A stretch of DNA of 64,000 nt from Magnolia sinica (lineage: Eukaryota > Streptophyta > Magnoliopsida > Magnoliales > Magnoliaceae). Of the stretch, positions 1 to 12,695 are shown one piece after another; the first letter of the stretch is position 1; every line of letters begins with the position of its first letter. The stretch is from positions 68,664,501-68,728,500 of the forward strand of contig NC_080588.1 in NCBI RefSeq assembly GCF_029962835.1, written 5' to 3'. The notes beneath the pieces were generated by a model. It made no database searches. It was not told the origin of the DNA and saw only the letters and a program-made list of their open reading frames with translations. Position numbers and translations under genes: made by a program.

Positions 1-551
1 AAGTTGAAAGTGATAAATGACGTCGATCAATTCTTAAAAATCTTTAGCATACTCAATGTGGCGTGGCCAATCAAAAACGGTGCCTCATGATGGATAGTCC
101 AAATCAATGCATAGACCTCTCTTAGTATACTCAACGTTGGACGTCCATTTTTTAAACAGCTAATTAGATGGTTAAGATCATCCAATCAAATCGATTTAAG
201 AGGGATGACCAATGCGTGATGGATGGTCCAGATCAATTCTTTGATTTCCATAGTATATTTGATGTGACCCATACATTTTCCAAACCACTAATTAGATGGT
301 CATGATTATTTGATCAAAGTGATTTGAAGGGAGTGAGCAATCAAAAGTAGGCCAAACATGATGGCAGACATACATCATGCTTACACCTATTATTATACCT
401 AATATGGAGAATCCTTTTACCAAATCACCATTCAAATGGATAGGATCATTCAATCCAAGTGATTTGAGAGTGACTGCTTTCATCTTTTAAATAGACTTAA
501 TATGGATCATCCATTTCCCAAACTACGTCATCTAATAGTTAATATATCATT

Positions 552-601
<50 letters not shown>

Positions 602-750
602 TGTCAATAAAGGTGAGCCTCGTATAATGAATGTTCCACATCAACACATAAAACTCTCTAATATATACAATATCGGCCATCCATTTCCCAAACCACTAAT
701 ACGATGGATGGTTATGATCATTCGATCAAAGTGATTTGGCATGCGTTTTG
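1..750. repeat. Degenerate tandem repeat block
   Basis: A motif of the form 'ccatttcccaaaccactaa' followed by 'gatggt..atgatcatt..atc' recurs near 142, 266, 408, 503 and 673, with irregular spacing of roughly 95-170 bases. Between copies a second motif, 'atggtccagatcaat', also recurs. This looks like an old, diverged tandem array or overlapping copies of one dispersed element. No coding sequence is visible. Confidence 0.5.
551..598. repeat. (AT)n(GA)n microsatellite
   Basis: An alternating TA run passes directly into an uninterrupted AG run inside the degenerate tandem block. Confidence 0.9.
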
Positions 751-1567
751 ATGTGACGCGGGCAGGCCCATCTTTAATGATTTGGACACAGATGATATCT
801 TATGTGTTCACATGGTCGTACAGTTTGTCCATCATGCAATTAATTCTTATGGGTTGGACCATATTCACAAGTCACGGGTAGGGTTATATTCCCACATTTT
901 TTATTCTTATTTCTAATACAAACAAAAATAGGAAAGCGACTTGCATATGTATATTAGACCAAATCATAGAAATGGTAAATAAATAGCTTGCATGGTAAAT
1001 TGCATACATAACTAGAAATCCATTTACATATGTAGGCAACAAACGTGCAATTTTAAAGCTGACAAAAATGGCTATAATTCAAGAGACCAGATCCTCTATA
1101 TCTATTATAGAATAACCTTAATTAATTATTCTACGATTATATGGCTGGGCCCACAATGATACATGTTCACATCCACTCCGTCCAAAAGAAGGAAAGAAAG
1201 AAAGAAGAAATTCAGGTCGATCCCCAACACAAGCAGAACACTTGGGATGAGGACACTAGCTATTAAAACATTTGAGATTGTGTGTGGAGCTGACCATATC
1301 TTGTATGTACTATCCAATCCATTAAGAAGAATTGATACCCAAGAAAGGTCAGCTTAAAGATCATGCCCAAAAATGAGATGGCAAAGTGGATGGACAGTGT
1401 GGATAAAATACATATCTTGGTCCTCATAGAACTGCATCATGTCGTGCTAGGATACCTATGGAAATGGGTCTGCTGGCAATCTGCTTCCCTGTGCGCATTG
1501 GCTTATACACGAGAGGGTCCTCAACCTATGAGAATTGTACTCTCTTCTGTTGGGATGGAAGTGAGAT

Positions 1568-2163
1568 GCTAGTCGAACTAAGTCGAGCTTGGCACAACAG
1601 CTCCGCTTGGTCAGTAGCTAACCCTAGCTAGAACTTGGCTCGACATGGTCCTCGAGCTTGTCTTGACAGCTCGGCTTGGTTCGGTCAACAGCTTGGGCGA
1701 GTTTAAGCTCATGTGGCATTTTCTCAAACACGTAAAATGCATTTTCAATTTTTCAAATGATGCAAAACTATAACAACATTTTTACGAGTGTTTTATTAAA
1801 CACCCGGAGAGCAACATCAAAATCAACATACCCAGCGAGCATCATCAAAATCAAACATCTGGCTTATCCATTCCTTCCTTGTCAATACTTCGTTGAGTCA
1901 TTTCATCAAACACTCGGAGCAGTATCCATATCAAAATAACTGAGTCACCGAGTTGATTCTATCCGAGTCTGCTCGAGTTGAGGTTCGATTCAAGTCGAGT
2001 CGAGCTCAGGCAAACTCGAACTCAGCTCGAAATTTTATCGAGCTCCAAAAACTAGCTCGACTCGGTGCAAATCCAATTTCATGCCGAGCTGAGCTGAGTA
2101 GAGCTTTTCCGAGTCAAATCGAGCAAGTTGGCCAAGCTAACTCAACTGGTGTACAGCTCTATG
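1568..2163. repeat. TCGAG-rich dispersed repeat, copy 1
   Basis: The stretch is dense in gctcgag/tcgagt/gagctcg words and ends with 'ggtgtacagctct', the reverse of the 'gggctgtacatcgagcc' start seen at 33376 and 36003. Low-complexity 'ctcgag' repeats of this sort are common non-coding plant repeats. The middle (about 1720-1940) is ordinary AT-rich sequence. Confidence 0.55.
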
Positions 2164-4880
2164 GGCAAATATATGCCATGCCGCCACATGTGATGTGAAA
2201 GCTGTTTCATTTTGATGTGAGCAAATACACTTGAACTGTGAAGGCTGTTTCATTTTGATGGGAGCAAAAAACACATGGACTGTCAAATGGAGGGAGGAAT
2301 GGTGCTATGCACCTTCTTGAATTGAAATTCTTTAGTATATTTATAAGAACTTGAATTCGATTAACTAAATCAATTAATATTATAAAAAAACGTTGTATGT
2401 GATATTTTTATAGAATTATTGTAATAAGTCTATTGAAATATATACTCAGGTAAAGATGAGGAATTTTGGGCTCTAGGTGGGCTACAAGTGTCAGAATCAC
2501 ATCCTAGTAACTCACCAATTTTTTAACCGTTTATTTAGATGGCTAACATTTGGAAAGTTCAAATCATTCTATTGGCGTGATTTGTGATGCAGACACAGCA
2601 ATGCAATCACACACGCCACAATAGTTTTTCATCACAATAGGTGCTCAAACTCATCACCTCATGAATACTGAAACCCTTCATCACGCACTCGCGAGATTAA
2701 TAGGGGAAGCCATAAGGTGTTGGCTACGTTGCTTGGAAATCTAGTCCAAAGAAATAGATTGCTAAGAAAGAAATGGCCATAAAGTGCAATAGAAGTACAT
2801 GGTCGTCCAAATGATAATTGATCTAGCATGATTTTTTGGACATGACACATCCAAAGTGGGCCTGCCTGCATTAATTGTTTTTGGGTGTATCAACCCACCT
2901 TTTAGGCCGTGGTCACTCATCCACCGTACAAGGAGAATACGTGTATGGAATTTGGATAGTTCAAATATGGGACTGCTGTGGTGATGGGGCATAGACGATC
3001 TTAACCATCTGATTTCACCCTTTGCATTGATAGGACTCGATATTGTTAATTAATGGTTCATCTTACTCTATGAAATGAGTACCCTAAGATTAACGGTCCA
3101 TCTCGCATAAACCTATACACATTTTCAATTGACATGATCAAATATTATTAGCTAGGATCTTACAGGGGCACAATGGCAGATTGCATCATACAACGGGTTT
3201 GGATGGCTGGATGGTGGGCCCACTTGTTCTAGCAGAAAATATCCCAGGCATGAGTACAGGTAGCCTCTCTCTAATCCACCAGATTGGCCAACATCCTTCA
3301 TGGATATCTAATCCAAGCCGTCCATCATTCTGTCCATTATGTAAATTTTCATATCCGAAACCGAAAGTCAGGCTAGTCATCTCTTCTACTGGGCCATACG
3401 GTTGAGAGCAATGGACAGCTTGATTTTGGCCAGGTAGTCTACGTGGTGGAACCCTCTTGTTGAACAATTCGATCTTTCACCATGTAGCACCTGCTGAACG
3501 GCTTAGATCAATGCAAAATGGGCCCCATTGGCACAAACTTACAATCAGAGAATACTTCAATATAGATTGACTGAAGAACATACAATTACTCCAGAAGAAT
3601 TAAACAAAAATTCAGGTACTATAAGATCTAATACTTGCGTTTTTCATTATGATAAGTGGGCCCCACATTTCACTGATCCAAACCATTGGTTGGATGGTTC
3701 CTTCCATAAACGGATTTTGCATTGAACACTAGTTAGTTTATTGAAATAGAACCATTGTATGTTTCAACGGTCCAAGGAACACGATGGCATTTTCGTCATA
3801 TTTACATAAAAACTTAACTAAATAATTTAATTGCCGTTAAGAAAATCTAAAGGAAGATACTGATATGAAAATTTCCCTAACTAATTAGTTATGTTAATTA
3901 AAAAAAAAAAAAACTATTTAAAAAGGTACTAGAATGCAAATTCCAAAATAATAAGGTAGTTTTTTTGTAAAAATCTCATTTTGTTATTATTCAAACAATA
4001 ATCTCAACTAATTTAAAATTATTATTATAATTATTATTTTAACAATAATAACAATAATAATTTATTATTATTATTATTAAAATACACATGCAAAAGTACA
4101 CATGCTTCAACGTGCTATTTGTCAACCCAATCAAGCCGTACAACAGATGGGCCACAGCATGAAAATGATCATCTCAAAATCGTAATTTTAAATTCTTCAA
4201 ATGGTTTTATATTTTTCATGAGTTTTTTTTTTTTTACAATAAAATTATATAATATTTTGACAAAGAATTTTAAATAATAAGACATTTATAACAACTTAGT
4301 TATAATAATTAACATTCATTTAAGAAAATGTTTTCCTTGCACTTTGACGATTTCATCTCAATCTTGATAGCAAATCAAATTCTAGATATGGTGCCACGTG
4401 TCACACTCCAGGCAGAACACGAGACAATGATTCTGTTTTAAGAGAAAAACAGTTCCATGATGGGACCGAATCGTATACAACACCTGTTTGCAGCGCATAA
4501 ACACCCAAGCCAAGCTCTATGGGCCCACCATGTAGTATAGGTAAATCCACTCCGTCTATCAGGTGGGAACCTTTATTTGAACCGTACATACAAAATATCA
4601 TCATGATTGAAAATTATATTGGACGATACCAATGGCAACAGTCTAAAATTGCTATTAAAATCTCTAAATTAAGAGAATTGATGAAAGATACATGACATGG
4701 TAGTCTACACATAACAAACCTATGGTTAGTATCCTATCTCAATCATTGCCTATGGTGTGGCCTACCTGAGTTGTTCATCTGGCTGACCTTAAAAAAAAAA
4801 AAAAAAAAACTGTGGCCCAGAATCGAAGATAGGGCACACCTGAGTTGTTAGACATATGACATTGTGGGGGAGATTGGGAA
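2164..4880. other. Intergenic, no gene recognised
   Basis: AT-rich sequence with scattered pieces of the gggcccac/ccgtccatc MITE family (for example near 3180-3240, 3655-3720 and 4520-4560). A TAA/TTA-rich near-palindromic microsatellite lies at about 4010-4080. Open frames here are short, lack recognisable domains and lie in repeat-derived sequence. Confidence 0.6.
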
Positions 4881-4907
4881 ACGGATTGGCTACTCCCCCT
4901 AACACCA

Positions 4908-5384
4908 GCTGGGTGGCTGATGTCGGTGCCCTGTGGGCCCCACCATGATGTATTTGTTTCATCCATTCCGTTCATCCATTTTTACAGATCATTTGAGGGC
5001 TTGATCCCAAAAATGAGAGGATATAAATCTCAGGTGGACCACACCACAGGAAAACAATAGTGATTGGATATCCACCATTAAAATCCTCATAAGGCCCACT
5101 GTACTGTTTATTTGACATCCAATCTGCTGATTAGGTCATAAAGACCCAAATTATGGGAAAAAACAAATATCAGCTTGATCCAAAACTTCTATGGCCCCCA
5201 AATATTTTTTAATGGTCGACGTTCATTCGACACTGTTTCCTGTAATGTGGTCCACTTGAGATTCGGATATGCCTCATTTTTGGTTCTTTTCCGAAAATGA
5301 TCTTTGAAAATGGATGAACGGAATGGATGAAACACATACATCATGGTGGGGCCCAAATAGCACCGACCACCAGCCACCGGGTGA
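4908..5384. mobile_element. Long-TIR MITE of the gggcccaccatgatgtatg family
   Basis: The left arm (about 4910-4985) is mirrored by the right arm (about 5308-5384). Both read inward as gggccccaccatgatgtat, then a 'catccattccgttcatcc' stretch, with similarity extending outward through 'ggtggctg.tg.tcggtgc'. The ~475-bp interior has no coding capacity. Exact ends and a target duplication are not clear. Long TIRs would fit a Mutator-type non-autonomous element, but this is inference. Confidence 0.65.
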
Positions 5385-5701
5385 TGATAGTGACAGTTGG
5401 TTCGGACACGTACTGGTTACACGTGGAGGGATGAGGATTGAGGATTGACTCAGCCAGATTTGATTCAAAGAGAGGACATTGTATTCTACCGAAAAAAAAT
5501 TCAAATATGCTCTGCATTCGTATCTAACAATGGCTTGCTTTTAAAATCCCACCATATCAGGTGCTGAGTAAGCTCGTCCAGGCAATGCATGTATATCTGT
5601 GTTCCACCTACGGTGCAGTCCTGATTTAGATTGGGTGCTACTCAGGCCACGTGAAAAGTTTTTGGCGTTGAAAACTATGCGGGGACTACTGTTTTAAGAG
5701 A

Positions 5702-5821
5702 TTCATTTTATACATCTATCTTGCTTGCTCACATGTTAACATAAGAGCCCAAATGTTGCTTGCTCATGTTAACATAAGATTCATTTTATACATCTATTTT
5801 GCTTGCTCACATGTTAACATC
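5702..5821. repeat. 77-bp tandem duplication
   Basis: A ~43-bp block beginning 'ttcattttatacatctat' and ending 'cacatgttaacat' occurs at about 5702-5744 and again at 5779-5821. A partial copy lies between them. Confidence 0.7.
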
Positions 5822-5921
5822 AAATGGTAACACTAAAATGTTCCAACAAACAATATAGGATTTTTCAATTTTTTTTCAATGGAATTGAGCATCTATTGAT
5901 GACATTGACCTCTGCTCAATA

Positions 5922-8343
5922 TGTCACGCCCCAAAATTCGGGTACCCGAATAGGGTGTCCAAGACCCGAATTCCAAACCCGTGACCTATGAAAAAAAAAA
6001 TAATAAATAATAAATAAAGTATGACAAATAAATATGCATTACATTTCTTCCCACCATAGTCTACAAATTTTAAAATCTAAACAACATGCTAAGATAATTA
6101 ATTACATTATCTGTTACTACATTGATGCATAATTATTTAACTTGAAATAAAAAAATCAAGTCAAAAGTTTACTACATTCATAATTCTAAAATTAAATAAA
6201 ATTGATCATATATAGAATGACATATCAAGTACATCCAACCACATTCAATGCTCCACTACTAACAGTAGTATCCTGCATCTTCAAAATATTCGTAACCTGA
6301 AATGGTTAAAACATAATAAGTTGACAACTTAATAGGATCATATCAATCCCGAGTTGAAAGCTTCACAAATATCACCAAATTTAACCTCGACATATTAATC
6401 AAAATAAGGCGAACATTAGATTTAAAATTATAATTAATAATTTGTCATTCATGAATATGAAATAAATAAATTGTTTTAACATGCCTTTCCTGAAATACTA
6501 AGATTTGGAGTGGGCATAACACTCATGTGTGCTGATCCTTTTAGAGGATGACCCACGACAGAGCACCGGTGTTGATCCTTTTAGGGTATGACCCTCAGCA
6601 GAGCACCGGTATAACCTTTTAGGGATAAAAGCTCACGGCAGTGCACCTGTGTGTACTGTTCCTTTTAGGGAATCACCCAGAGCCGAGCACCCGTGCCGAT
6701 CCTTTTGGAAATGACCCTGGGCAGAGCATCCATATCGTGTCAATCCTTTCGGGAATGACCCTATGCAGAGCACCCGTAAGAATCATTAAATCTTTACATT
6801 AAATTGAAATAGTTTATATAAAATGCATCTAACACAGACTTATAAGGAAATATGACAGATATAGTGTAAATGTTCACACAATTAATATTCATTATCACCA
6901 CTAGATAATATTAAATAGGAAAAAAATAATATTTGCATCGGTCCAGTCAAATTAAGAATATCTCAATGTCTAGATCATATAAGGCAATTATTTATGAATT
7001 TTTCAATAGGGAATGATCGCCTACTTGTTGTGATGTCAAAACACTCTGATATGGATATGAATATTTGTAGGATTATACTCTGGATAACAACTCCGCCACA
7101 AATCTGATTCGATGTAACGATCACGAACGAAATTGGATTAGTATGCTAGGTCCGATCAGATAAGATTTACTTATGGTTCCAATATAATTCTCACAATTAG
7201 GCTTTTTATCTGTACAACAACTTTTGAAAATAAATGAATGATTATAAGTTGATTGACTTAATGAGTTGGCTTATATTACAACTATATATTGCTCTCAGAT
7301 TAACTATCTGGAAAATAACTTACCTGTTACAGGATGTAAATATATATGCTAAGACCCTGGATATAAATTAATGGTCAAATCGATTTTTAATAAGCCTCAT
7401 GGAAAGATTTACTTATCGTAATACTGGTTTACATAGATCAGACGGTGTTAGTGTACATGAAGAAGACGATCATATCAAAATCTGGATTGAAGCATTTTGC
7501 AACACTGACAGGTGTGGATGGTTCTTACAGACCGTACAAAGCTTGTGGGCTCCGATTCTGACTTGGAAAGTGCATCAGCTAGTTGCATGAAATTGAGAAG
7601 TAGAAAGAAGAAGAGATTTTTTTAAAAATTATTTTAACGATCTCAATGGTAGGCTTTTTAACGGCTGTGAATCGATGAGTGAATAGGCTGGAATCACTAA
7701 GGAGAATCTCTACGACCGTAAGAGAGAAGATTTGTATATGAAGGAGTCTGAGAGAGGAGGGAACGTGTTCCAACATGACTTTGTGCACAAGGCAAATTTC
7801 AGCTTTCGGTTGTTGTAACCGTGAGGAGTGGGTAGTGATGTAGGGTCCACCATAATGGCTGAGAGAAATCAGGCCATTAATCAGTTTCACAGGTCCTAGT
7901 GCTGAAAAATTTAGTTCAAATCAAGCTTTAAGGTGAACCACGTAAAATGTTTTTAGGTAAAAGATTTCAAGGGCTAAGGTTAATTGAGGGTTCGGGTTCA
8001 TTGGACGGTTTAGATTGAGGAGTGGGTCCCACCATGATGATGGCATGGATAGTCAGATGGGTTTACTAGTGCAACTATACCGCGGAGAAGAAGGAAGGAG
8101 AGTGTCGTGGAGGAGATTTGGTTGGGGGGTGACGTGCATCAGCACGTCACTTGTTGTTTTATTTTTTTGTTAAAAAATAAAGAATAGGCCCCATAGGAAT
8201 GACGTGACAAATCCACACCGCTCATCAGTTTTGCCCATCAAAGTTAGGGCATGTGCCCAAAAATGAGGGTCATCCATTTCTCATGTGGGCCACACCATAT
8301 GTAACAGTGGAACTCACCGTTTAAAAAAGGACAGAGTGTTACA
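5922..8343. mobile_element. Probable solo LTR inserted in a copia LTR
   Basis: The segment starts TGTCACGCCCC and ends GTGTTACA, terminal forms typical of long plant LTRs. It sits exactly where homology between the two LTRs of the surrounding copia relic is interrupted. No gag or pol homology is visible inside. It contains a 40-bp minisatellite (6534-6780) and small gggtcccaccatgatg motifs near 8025. No clean target duplication was found, and about 20 bases of the host LTR seem to be missing at the junction. It could be a non-LTR insertion, so the class is inferred. Confidence 0.5.
6534..6780. repeat. Six-copy ~40-44-bp minisatellite
   Basis: Six tandem units share 'gatccttttaggg.atgaccc' followed by 'gcagagcaccggt', starting near 6534, 6574, 6616, 6658, 6698 and 6742. 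Units differ at many positions, so the array is old. It lies inside the LTR-like insertion and is probably a structural part of it. Confidence 0.8.
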
Positions 8344-8529
8344 TGATGGCATTGACAGACCCTGTTATTAACAGATTTAAGACATCAACAATAGTCTTCA
8401 TCATGTATTCAATCTTCATTTATCATACCTCATTATCAATCACCATCTCTAATTTCGCCTTCCATTATAGCACCACCATCACTTCTCGTGCACACTCTGT
8501 CTTCCATTTACACCTTCGTCAAGCGTAAA

Positions 8530-9200
8530 TAAGTTGCACATAACTTGAACTTCTTTGTGGGAACCACCTTTGTAAGTATGTCAGCCAAATTCATACTTAT
8601 GTGAATATTTTCTAGACTTACTCCTTCTCCAAGCATCTGTCGCATAAAATGATGACGCACATTAGTATATTTAGTACGTGAGTGATAAACAAAATTTTTA
8701 TCCTAATTGATCGTGCTTTCGCTGTCATAATTAAACTGACACAGCTTCTTGTTGAAGCCCCAACTGATTTATCATCCCCCTCAACCAAACACCTTCATTG
8801 AATGTTTCTATCACTGTCATATACTTAGATTTAGTCGTGGAAAGAGCTACCATAGACTGAAGCGACATCCAACTGATCACTTCACCTGTTAGCACAAACA
8901 AGTAATCAAAAATCGATATTTTATTATCCACACTGCTCGCGTAATCATAATCCACATAGCCTACTAATTTGTCCCTTGAATTTTCAATTGATAAGACGTA
9001 GTCCTGCGTACCTCGAATATATCGAAGTAATCATTTCACTACCTCTTAGTGTTTCTTGCTAGGGTTAGACATGTATTTTCTAACAATACCCACTGCATGT
9101 GAAATATCTAGTCTTGTATAGATTGTGACATACATCAAGCTGTCAACTCCATCATTCAGTATCTTGTAATAGACACAATGATCATACCCAAGCGCACATG
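8530..9200 (-). pseudogene. Copia RT tail and RNase H remnant
   Basis: The longest open piece (8731-8955) reads like the copia RNase H core: a degraded DxA-type motif followed by 'SWMSLQSMVALSTTKSKYM', the usual position of the W..S..ALSTTEAEY signature. Reading on from about 9180 in the sense direction, a fragment resembling 'YVTICTRLDISHAVG' marks the end of the copia RT region. Downstream, a stop-ridden stretch (8700-8530) resembles the element's C-terminal 'NLADMLTK' tail. Frameshifts and stops make it non-functional. Confidence 0.7.
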
Positions 9201-9229
9201 GCACATACTTGTAAACATAGAATTCGCTA

Positions 9230-10480
9230 CAGATGCTGCAACTCTACTCGATGAAGTATTTTTGATCAACTTGTAAATGTTTCTATTTCTTTGTGCCTAT
9301 ATGACTATGAGTGCCCACTTTAAAACTTTAAAGACAAGATCGAAACCGATGAATTTATACCTAAGTGCCTCAAGTACTCTTAAAGATATCAGACTCTTCA
9401 TTAAATCAGGAGGATGTTTCACCTTAGTCAAGATACACTACATGCCATCAAACATCTTGATGCGCACTGATCCAGCCCCTATCACTTTACATGCATTACT
9501 ATTGCCCAAAAACACCTGGCCACCATCGCACTCACTGTAATTGGTAAACCAACTTTGGTGAGGGATATTGTAGTATGAAGCCCCTGTATCTAAAATTCAT
9601 TCTTTGTCAAAGTACCTAGATTTCAATATAGTTAGCATTTCACTACCATTCGTTTCTTCACTAGATTTCGTAGTGTTGGCTTCCTTAGAAGAACTATTTG
9701 AATTCTCCTTTCTTGACTTAGGATTCTGATAATCTTTTTTCATATGCCCTGACATGCCATAATTCCAGTACTTCAACTTACCTTTACCCCTGCCCTTAGA
9801 TTTATATCTCGATCGCGATGATCCACTGTCCCACTTAGAATTTCTCCTCCTCATAACTAGTGCATCTATAGAAGCACCAACGTTACCATTTTTCTTTCTC
9901 ATCGCCTTCGCCTAAAGGGCTGATATAATGGTCTCAACGTTAATGGTCGTTCTATCGGTGCACAAAGAGTCTTTGAACGATTTATGCGATGCTGGAAGTG
10001 AGTTCAATAGTATACATGCATGATCTTAATCTTTCATCGTTTTCTCCACATCCAACAATTTATAAATCAACGTATTGAAGTTACTTTTGGGGGCCTCATC
10101 GTCAGCCCCCTCCACCATCTTCAGATTCAATGACTGTAGCTTTAAGTACAAACGATTCTCAAGAGATTTCTTCACATATATATTCTCTAATTTCATTCAT
10201 GTACTTATTGTAGTTTTCTCTCTTATGGCATTATAGAGGACATCATCCGTTAAGCACAATTGGATAGAAGTTGTAACTTTCTTATCCATCTTGTTCCATT
10301 CTTCTTCTGTCATAGATTTTGCTCACTTTTCAAGGAGAACTTCATCCAATCCTTTTCGAACTAAGATACCATTCATCTTAACTTTCCATAGTTCAAAATT
10401 ATTTTTACCGAAATATTTTTTTACATCGAACTTCGGTTTTGATGTCATTGATACATTGCTTTTAGATTCGATCTGCTTCC
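9230..10480 (-). pseudogene. Copia gag-protease remnant with mutated zinc knuckle
   Basis: Translated in the sense direction from about 10480, the sequence resembles copia gag (a 'KKYFGKNNFELWKVKM' start) with several stops. The clearest open piece is 9597-9902. It holds a zinc-knuckle motif in which the three expected cysteines are all tyrosine (YWNYGMSGHMKKDY). A protease-like 'LDTGAS' follows near 9575. Sequence beyond about 9280 jumps to late RT, so integrase and most of RT are deleted. The Cys-to-Tyr changes each need one G-to-A transition on the sense strand, which fits decay of methylated DNA. Confidence 0.7.
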
Positions 10481-10502
10481 CAACGTTAGATCTAATATCG
10501 CT

Positions 10503-11078
10503 TGTTGGGGAACCATGAAAACACCCAGAGACGAATCAAGCAAAGTACTCGCAATCGCACCACAAATTCTAAAAAAGAACAATTCAAATTTTATGTGGAA
10601 AAATCTTTGTGGGAAAAAACTACGGCACAAAGCAAAGAGTATGTACTATGAAAGCAAAAAATTTCAATAAATAGAGTGTTATTGATTTGAACAAGCCTCG
10701 AATCTACTTCACAAGCCATAACTATGCTCTTGAAACCCTTAGGAATGAATTAGAAAGCCCTTTTTATATCCTAATCATGATTACACCTGATATATATACT
10801 ATCACAATCGGAATAGGAAACAAATTCCTCACTTACGAAATTCTATGCACATCTTCAATAAGACCTTCGATGCCATTGATGACTCTCAATGTCTTCGAAC
10901 TTACTTCGATGACATCGAGTAGCAATACTAAAACGATCTAGCAACTAACATAGGATTTTTCGGATTTTTTAGATGGAATCGAGCATTTGTCAATAGCATA
11001 GACCTATGCTCGATGACATCAAGTAGTCTACCGATGGCATTGACAGACCTTGTTATTGACAGATTTAAGACATCAGCA
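10503..11078 (-). mobile_element. 5' LTR of the decayed copia element
   Basis: In forward orientation it begins tgttggggaacc and ends gacatcagca, so in element sense it runs TGCTGATGTC to GGTTCCCCAACA. It contains the 'atgtggaaaaatctttgtgg' stretch commonly seen in plant copia LTRs. A degraded match to the tRNA-Met primer site TGGTATCAGAGC adjoins its left edge. Confidence 0.6.
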
Positions 11079-11450
11079 ATATTAACATCAACCAAAAAAA
11101 GAAGAAGAAGAAAAATAAAATAAAATGAATACGGTGGATTTCTCACAAACATCATGATAGCCGCTTCCATCGTAAAGTTCATGTGGTTGGGATCCCTAAC
11201 AATATGCATCCTTATTATCACATATTATTAGATGGACTTAGATTGGGTACAACCCTGCCCATAATAAAAACAAATAGGCCATGACATGGAGGGATTTGAT
11301 TAGAGCTCATGTTAAATATGGCCCACACAAAGCACGTTTAAAAGGGACATGAATTGCTTGCTCTCTTCCAACTGCCGTGATGTTTGCGATACATGTTAAA
11401 CATTTTATTAGAGCTCTCTTCCATCGCACCGAGTTCCTGCCCCTCTATTT

Positions 11451-11760
11451 CAAGCTTGGGACAAGCTTGGGCTATGTGGGGCCTCTATGATGTAAGGATT
11501 TTATTCACACTGTTCATCCAAAATTTTATATTATTTTAGATTATAATCCTAAAAATAAAGAAAATACAAGAATCAAGTGGGTCATAAGAAAATTAAATAT
11601 CTACCATTAAAAAATTTTCCCAGGACCACATAAAGTTTTAAATTAATTTGATATTTGTGTCTTCCCTTCATCCATACAAACTTGTACGAACTTACGAACA
11701 TGTTGGATGGTAAATAAACATTACGGTGGGCCCTAGGAGTCGGAGCTTGTCCCAAGCTCG
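11451..11760. mobile_element. ~310-bp MITE with 'caagcttgggacaagct' ends
   Basis: The left end 'caagcttgggacaagct' is mirrored at the right end by 'agcttgtcccaagctcg'. Just inside, a 'tggggcc..atgatgtaa' stretch faces its inverse. The interior is AT-rich, non-coding and belongs to the same MITE style as other copies here. Confidence 0.65.
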
Positions 11761-12359
11761 TAACAGGCAGGCCTATTACTAGTAACTAATCCCTTTCCTT
11801 CATTTGCCACCTGATGATCTTTGGTAGCACCCGTGGGCCAATCAAATTCCGCCACATCACGGCCGGTCGGTAGCTGGCTGGTGTAGTATCTAATCCGTGT
11901 CCTCTGTAAACGCGCGTGTACTTAACAAAACTCGCCGTCTACGCAGCAAATAGCATATCCAAGCAGATAAATGAGAAATGATCCGGTGGGCCACGTTTAT
12001 GCATACCGTCGCATGCAAAAAACTGCATTTAGACTCGCCAGATCCCTATCCAACCGTAGATTATGATATAATCCTATTTACTCATCTTTGTGATAAACAT
12101 ACTAATGGGATGATCTAAACCGTTGAACCAGTGCAAGAAATTAACGTACAAGATCAGTTTCAGAAGGTAGTTCCAGTATCAGATGCTTAAAGACCATCCG
12201 ACTGCTATGAGTTTTTCGTAGCATCTGAAGGAGATTAAACGGAACCTAATGGACCGTCCAAAATAGATGATGTAGCTGCCAAAAAGTCCAAATGCAGCCA
12301 TGTGCATGAGAAGCTTTATATACACGTGAACCACGGCACTTTTCTCCGATTAAATTTAC

Positions 12360-12695
12360 ATGGCCTTTCTTCGGTCAAAAGATCGCCGATTAGAGACAGA
12401 GAGAGAACTTAAATCGCAAGCGACCGTCGTAGCCGGTAGCGGCCTAAGACCTGGCGGCTACGAGTCCTCTCGTCTAGCAGTTTGGAGAAGCTTAAGGTTT
12501 TGTCACTTCGACTTGAATGAAAAGGGCAGTCGGAAACAGCTCCATCAAAAGCGACTGTTGGCCGGTGTTCAAGAAACCGGCACTGATGGTTGTCCGTACG
12601 ACTGCCACGGGATAGAAGGTCGACTCTTCATGAAGCGGATTGGCTGGTGTACCACCCACCAGCTATATAGAGCGCTGTACGAACGGTTCAAATGA
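12360..12695 (+). CDS. Small hypothetical ORF broken by a MITE
   Basis: An ATG-started 111-codon frame lies in locally GC-richer sequence about 45 bases after a TATA-like 'tttatataca' (12310-12319). I recognise no domain. It is Arg/Lys-rich with several Cys and no obvious signal peptide or membrane segment. The last 21 codons are supplied by the MITE at 12631-13168. Removing the MITE and one 8-bp duplication from the reading would end the frame a few codons after the insertion point. It may be an old coding exon, a leader of a lost gene, or chance. I infer no function. Confidence 0.25.
   Translation: MAFLRSKDRRLETERELKSQATVVAGSGLRPGGYESSRLAVWRSLRFCHFDLNEKGSRKQLHQKRLLAGVQETGTDGCPYDCHGIEGRLFMKRIGWCTTHQLYRALYERFK

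Larger units (their letters stand above)
5800..11078 (-). mobile_element. Decayed Ty1/copia element with nested insertion
   Basis: Minus-strand copia relic. Its 5' LTR is 10503-11078. Next to it is a degraded tRNA-Met primer site (about 10487-10502). Gag and protease remnants follow, then a deletion, then late RT and RNase H remnants. The 3' LTR survives as about 5800-5921 plus 8344-8390, split by a 2.4-kb insertion. The LTR parts are recognised by shared stretches: 'cataggatttttc..atggaat.gagc' near 5850-5890 and 10950-10985, and 'gatggcattgacagacc' at 8345 and 11034. Integrase and most of RT are missing. Gag style suggests the Tork group, with low certainty. Confidence 0.7.
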
